Shown piece after piece: positions 6,917-8,632 of a stretch of 8,632 nt of DNA (its first letter is position 1; each line of letters begins with the position of its first letter). The position numbers and the translations under genes were made by a program. Below the pieces are notes generated by a model. The model saw nothing but the letters and a program-made list of their open reading frames with translations, made no database searches and was not told the DNA's origin. Source of the stretch: JAVBOP01 sp031550405 (GTDB lineage Bacteria > Bacteroidota > Ignavibacteria > Kapaibacteriales > UBA2268); contig JAVBOP010000162.1 of NCBI GenBank assembly GCA_031550405.1, positions 1-8,632 of the forward strand, read 5' to 3'.

Positions 6917-7834
6917 TTATGACCAATTAATAGAGATTTTATGTAGTAAAGATTGTATTGTTACTTTGGTTTCTTGTGAAAATTGATTTCTACCTAAATT
7001 AATATTTTTTAAATTTATTAATTTAGAAATGCTATCTGGCAACTCTTTTAATTCATTGACACTTAAATCTAATTCATTAAGCTGTGTCAAATTTCCAAAA
7101 TTATCCGGTACATTTCGCAAATCATTTTTGTAAAGAATTAGCTTCTTTAAATTAGATAAATTGCAAATCGAAGACGGCAAATCCATTAATAAATTATTAT
7201 AAGCTCTTAGTTTAACAAGACTTGTTAAATTTCCAATTTCTTCGGGCAGGTCAATTAAATGATTTTGGTGGACTTCCAGTTTCTCAAGATTTTTAAGTTT
7301 GCAAATAGAATTGGGCAGATGTTTGATATAAGCTCCACACGCTCTAAGCATTTTTAAATTTATAAGGTTACCAATGTTTTCAGGCAAAAATTCGAGTTCA
7401 TTTTCACTCAATATCAGCTCTTCGAGTGATAATATATTTGCTATAGAATTAGGTAATTTTCTTAAATTATTATTACTTAATCCTAATATCTTTATTTTTT
7501 TGAAATTTCCAATTTCTTCAGGCAAATCGCTTAATTTATTCCAGCTTAAAATTAAAACTTCAAGATTTTCTAAATCCGACAAAGAAGACGGCAAAGTATG
7601 TATTTGGTTTCCACTTATGTCTATTTTTTTTAAGTTAGTTAGAGTTGCAATACTGTTGGGCAATTCCTTTAAATTGTTATTCCAGAGAAACAATTCTGTA
7701 AGATTTTTGAATTGAAAAATTTCTGTAGGAAATTCTGTGAGGTTTTTGTAGTGTAAATCAAGTCTCAAAACAGCTTCTGGATTTTGCAGAGCTGTTTTGA
7801 GAGAATAAAATATTTCTGGCGGTGTATTCTCCAT
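6917..7834 (-). CDS. leucine-rich-repeat protein, cytoplasmic
   Basis: Of 305 residues nearly all are leucine-rich repeats. Eleven complete 23-residue units run from 21 to 273 with the pattern NLxxLxLxxNxLxxLPxxIxxLx, and a twelfth partial unit (274 on) leads into a short C-terminal cap. A 20-residue helical cap precedes them. There is no signal peptide, membrane segment or enzymatic domain, so a cytosolic protein-binding scaffold is expected; the partner is unknown. The repeat type resembles the Ras-group/SHOC2-like class common in Bacteroidota and Leptospira. From repeat 4 onward the tails alternate between a PEEIGN type and a PNSI/PSSI type, implying growth by duplication of two-repeat units. 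Repeat 7 has LRACGAYI instead of the usual Asn-containing segment. Composition is more AT-rich than the kam and yifB genes. The ATG at 7834 has only a weak GGA upstream; a TATATTTG box and a good terminator flank it, so it is a single-gene unit. Family certain, function unknown. Confidence 0.92.
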   Translation of the reverse strand: MENTPPEIFYSLKTALQNPEAVLRLDLHYKNLTEFPTEIFQFKNLTELFLWNNNLKELPNSIATLTNLKKIDISGNQIHTLPSSLSDLENLEVLILSWNKLSDLPEEIGNFKKIKILGLSNNNLRKLPNSIANILSLEELILSENELEFLPENIGNLINLKMLRACGAYIKHLPNSICKLKNLEKLEVHQNHLIDLPEEIGNLTSLVKLRAYNNLLMDLPSSICNLSNLKKLILYKNDLRNVPDNFGNLTQLNELDLSVNELKELPDSISKLINLKNINLGRNQFSQETKVTIQSLLHKISINWS

Positions 7835-8142
7835 ATCTATCCACGTGCTATAAATTTAAGTAAAAATAATCTTGCCAAATATAAGAAAAATATATTAGAT
7901 TGTATACAATTTTTTTTAACATGCAAGGCAATAAAATTTAGGTATTGTAAACAACAGATACGTTCATTGTCTTATAACCCTTTATATTTCAACAATTTAA
8001 ATACTTGTCAACTTTTCTCGCACAAACCAAGCTAAGTCTTTGAAAATAAATAAATTATACTATATTAGGTAGCACGAGGCAATGATACAATTAAAATTAG
8101 AGAAGGTATATTTAAGAACGTTCCATTTAAGGAGAATAAATA
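7835..8142. other. 308-bp intergenic region between divergent transcripts
   Basis: On the minus strand TATATTTG (7883-7876) is a -7 box about 42 bp before the LRR start; no TTTG lies at the normal distance, and the closest TTG is 23 nt upstream. A perfect 12-bp palindrome ATTGTATACAAT (7899-7910) lies over that upstream position and may be an operator. On the plus strand TTTG (8039-8042), 18 nt, then TATATTAG (8061-8068) is a near-consensus promoter for the small secreted-protein gene. I see no gene or RNA here. Confidence 0.45.
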
Positions 8143-8315
8143 ATGAAAGCGATAGGCAGATTAATAATAGCAGCATTTGTTTGTGCTTTTTCATACCCAT
8201 ATCAAACGCAGCAACTATAACCATAGTTCAACATGCAAGTTGCGATTGCAAAATTTTATTAATCAAATCAAAAATTATGGAGAGTAGAATAAAATTCTCA
8301 ATATGTATAAAATAA
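8143..8315 (+). pseudogene. small secreted-protein gene broken by a one-base shift
   Basis: The ATG at 8143 has a strong Shine-Dalgarno AAGGAG (8129-8134) 8 nt upstream and starts a textbook signal peptide, MKAIGRLIIAAFVCAF. As written the frame ends after 25 codons at 8218-8220. Adding one T to the five-T run at 8187-8191 joins it to a second frame that completes the signal peptide with FIPISNA and continues ATITIVQHASCDCK to a stop at 8315. The restored product would be 57 residues, cleaved about after SNA at residue 23, with a 34-residue mature part containing three cysteines. I do not recognise the mature part. The explanation may be a disabled gene, a sequencing error in a homopolymer, or less likely a -1 ribosomal slip. 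An alternative ATG at 8082 keeps the second frame open throughout but would not give a proper signal peptide. Confidence 0.5.
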
Positions 8316-8600
8316 TATAAAAATAATATCGTTTTTATTACTTAAGATTGAATTGTTTTTAATAAAAATACGTAGAAAAATTAATTATAATGGAGAATTT
8401 GGACAACATGATAGGATTATTTGTGGCGCATAAATTTGTTTTCTTAGATAAGCACGATAATTATATGCCGCTTAGCGACGTTGCACTGTAAATACTTTTA
8501 TCCCTGTTGCCTTCCTGTTCCAAGCCATACCCGAATCTAATAAACAGCCACACATATTTGTGTGGTATAAATATACACTAAATAATCAAAGGAGTTGGAA
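8316..8600. other. intergenic region with only a doubtful 33-codon ORF
   Basis: An ORF at 8390-8491 (plus strand) starts MENLDNMIGLFVAHKFVFLD. It has no clear Shine-Dalgarno before its first ATG, and its in-frame ATG at 8408 has GGAG 12 nt away. I do not recognise it and doubt it is translated. TAAATTTG at 8431-8438 matches the -7 consensus but has no partner at the right distance. The rest is AT-rich with a hairpin near 8548. Confidence 0.3.
8548..8565. repeat. 7-bp hairpin upstream of the last gene
   Basis: CCACACA (8548-8554) and TGTGTGG (8559-8565) form a perfect stem with a TATT loop, 35 bp before the ATG at 8601. No T-run follows on the plus strand, so it is not a standard terminator. 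It may be a leader hairpin or a protein-binding dyad. Confidence 0.5.
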
Positions 8601-8632
8601 ATGAGCAAGTTCATTTTATCCGACAAAAGTGA
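8601..8632 (+). CDS. start of an unidentified gene, cut by the window edge
   Basis: ATG at 8601 follows a strong Shine-Dalgarno AAAGGAG (8588-8594) at 6-nt spacing and reads MSKFILSDKS before the window ends. Ten codons are too few for identification. The opening loosely recalls short phage-related proteins I have seen in Bacteroidota, but this is only a guess. Confidence 0.6.
   Translation, partial: MSKFILSDKS

Noticed and set aside
6917..7834. Regular repeats as a CRISPR array or non-coding satellite
   Set aside because: The 69-bp period is an open 23-residue LRR coding repeat with diverged units and no spacers.
8082..8315. 77-codon ORF as a complete gene
   Set aside because: No ribosome site before 8082 and no sensible N-terminus; the signal peptide and Shine-Dalgarno favour 8143 with a one-base shift.
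1..8632. tRNA, rRNA, riboswitch (cobalamin or lysine type), CRISPR or toxin-antitoxin pair
   Set aside because: Looked for by eye on both strands, including the kamA leader for a cobalamin or lysine riboswitch; nothing with recognisable conserved elements was found.

Overview
The window looks like Bacteroidota (or a close relative in the FCB group). The main reason is promoter structure: the -7 box TATATTTG (consensus TAnnTTTG) occurs four times in gene-facing intergenic positions, twice with a TTTG -33 box exactly 20 nt upstream. Intergenic DNA is strongly AT-rich. Core genes have moderate GC, while the right half is visibly AT-richer. I cannot place the organism more precisely.

Left block, minus strand (113-4687): a YifB/ComM-type Mg-chelatase-like AAA+ ATPase, then lysine 2,3-aminomutase (kamA) and the alpha subunit of lysine 5,6-aminomutase (kamD), 26 bp apart. 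KamA and KamD carry out the first two isomerisations of lysine fermentation (L-lysine to beta-lysine to 3,5-diaminohexanoate), so the organism probably ferments lysine. The partner kamE does not start within the 112 bp after kamD. Instead there is a leftward promoter whose -7 box lies in the loop of a perfect 14-bp dyad.

Middle block, plus strand (4774-5925): a consensus promoter, rpsF (bS6 with a long acidic tail), rplI (bL9) and a strong intrinsic terminator. rpsR (bS18), normally between them, is absent.

Right block (about 5926-8632) is accessory in character. It contains a 756-bp decayed IS630/Tc1-mariner-type element with TA at both ends and unusual ~108-bp terminal inverted repeats; its transposase is frameshifted, internally deleted and has lost catalytic residues. 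Next come a cytoplasmic leucine-rich-repeat protein (11 full 23-residue repeats in an alternating two-repeat pattern) with its own terminator, a small secreted-protein gene broken by one base, and the first 32 bp of a further gene.

I see no convincing new multi-gene system. The points most worth a second look are the long-ITR element, the rpsF-rplI pair lacking rpsR, the dyad-embedded promoter at the left edge, the LRR super-repeat and the broken secreted peptide.
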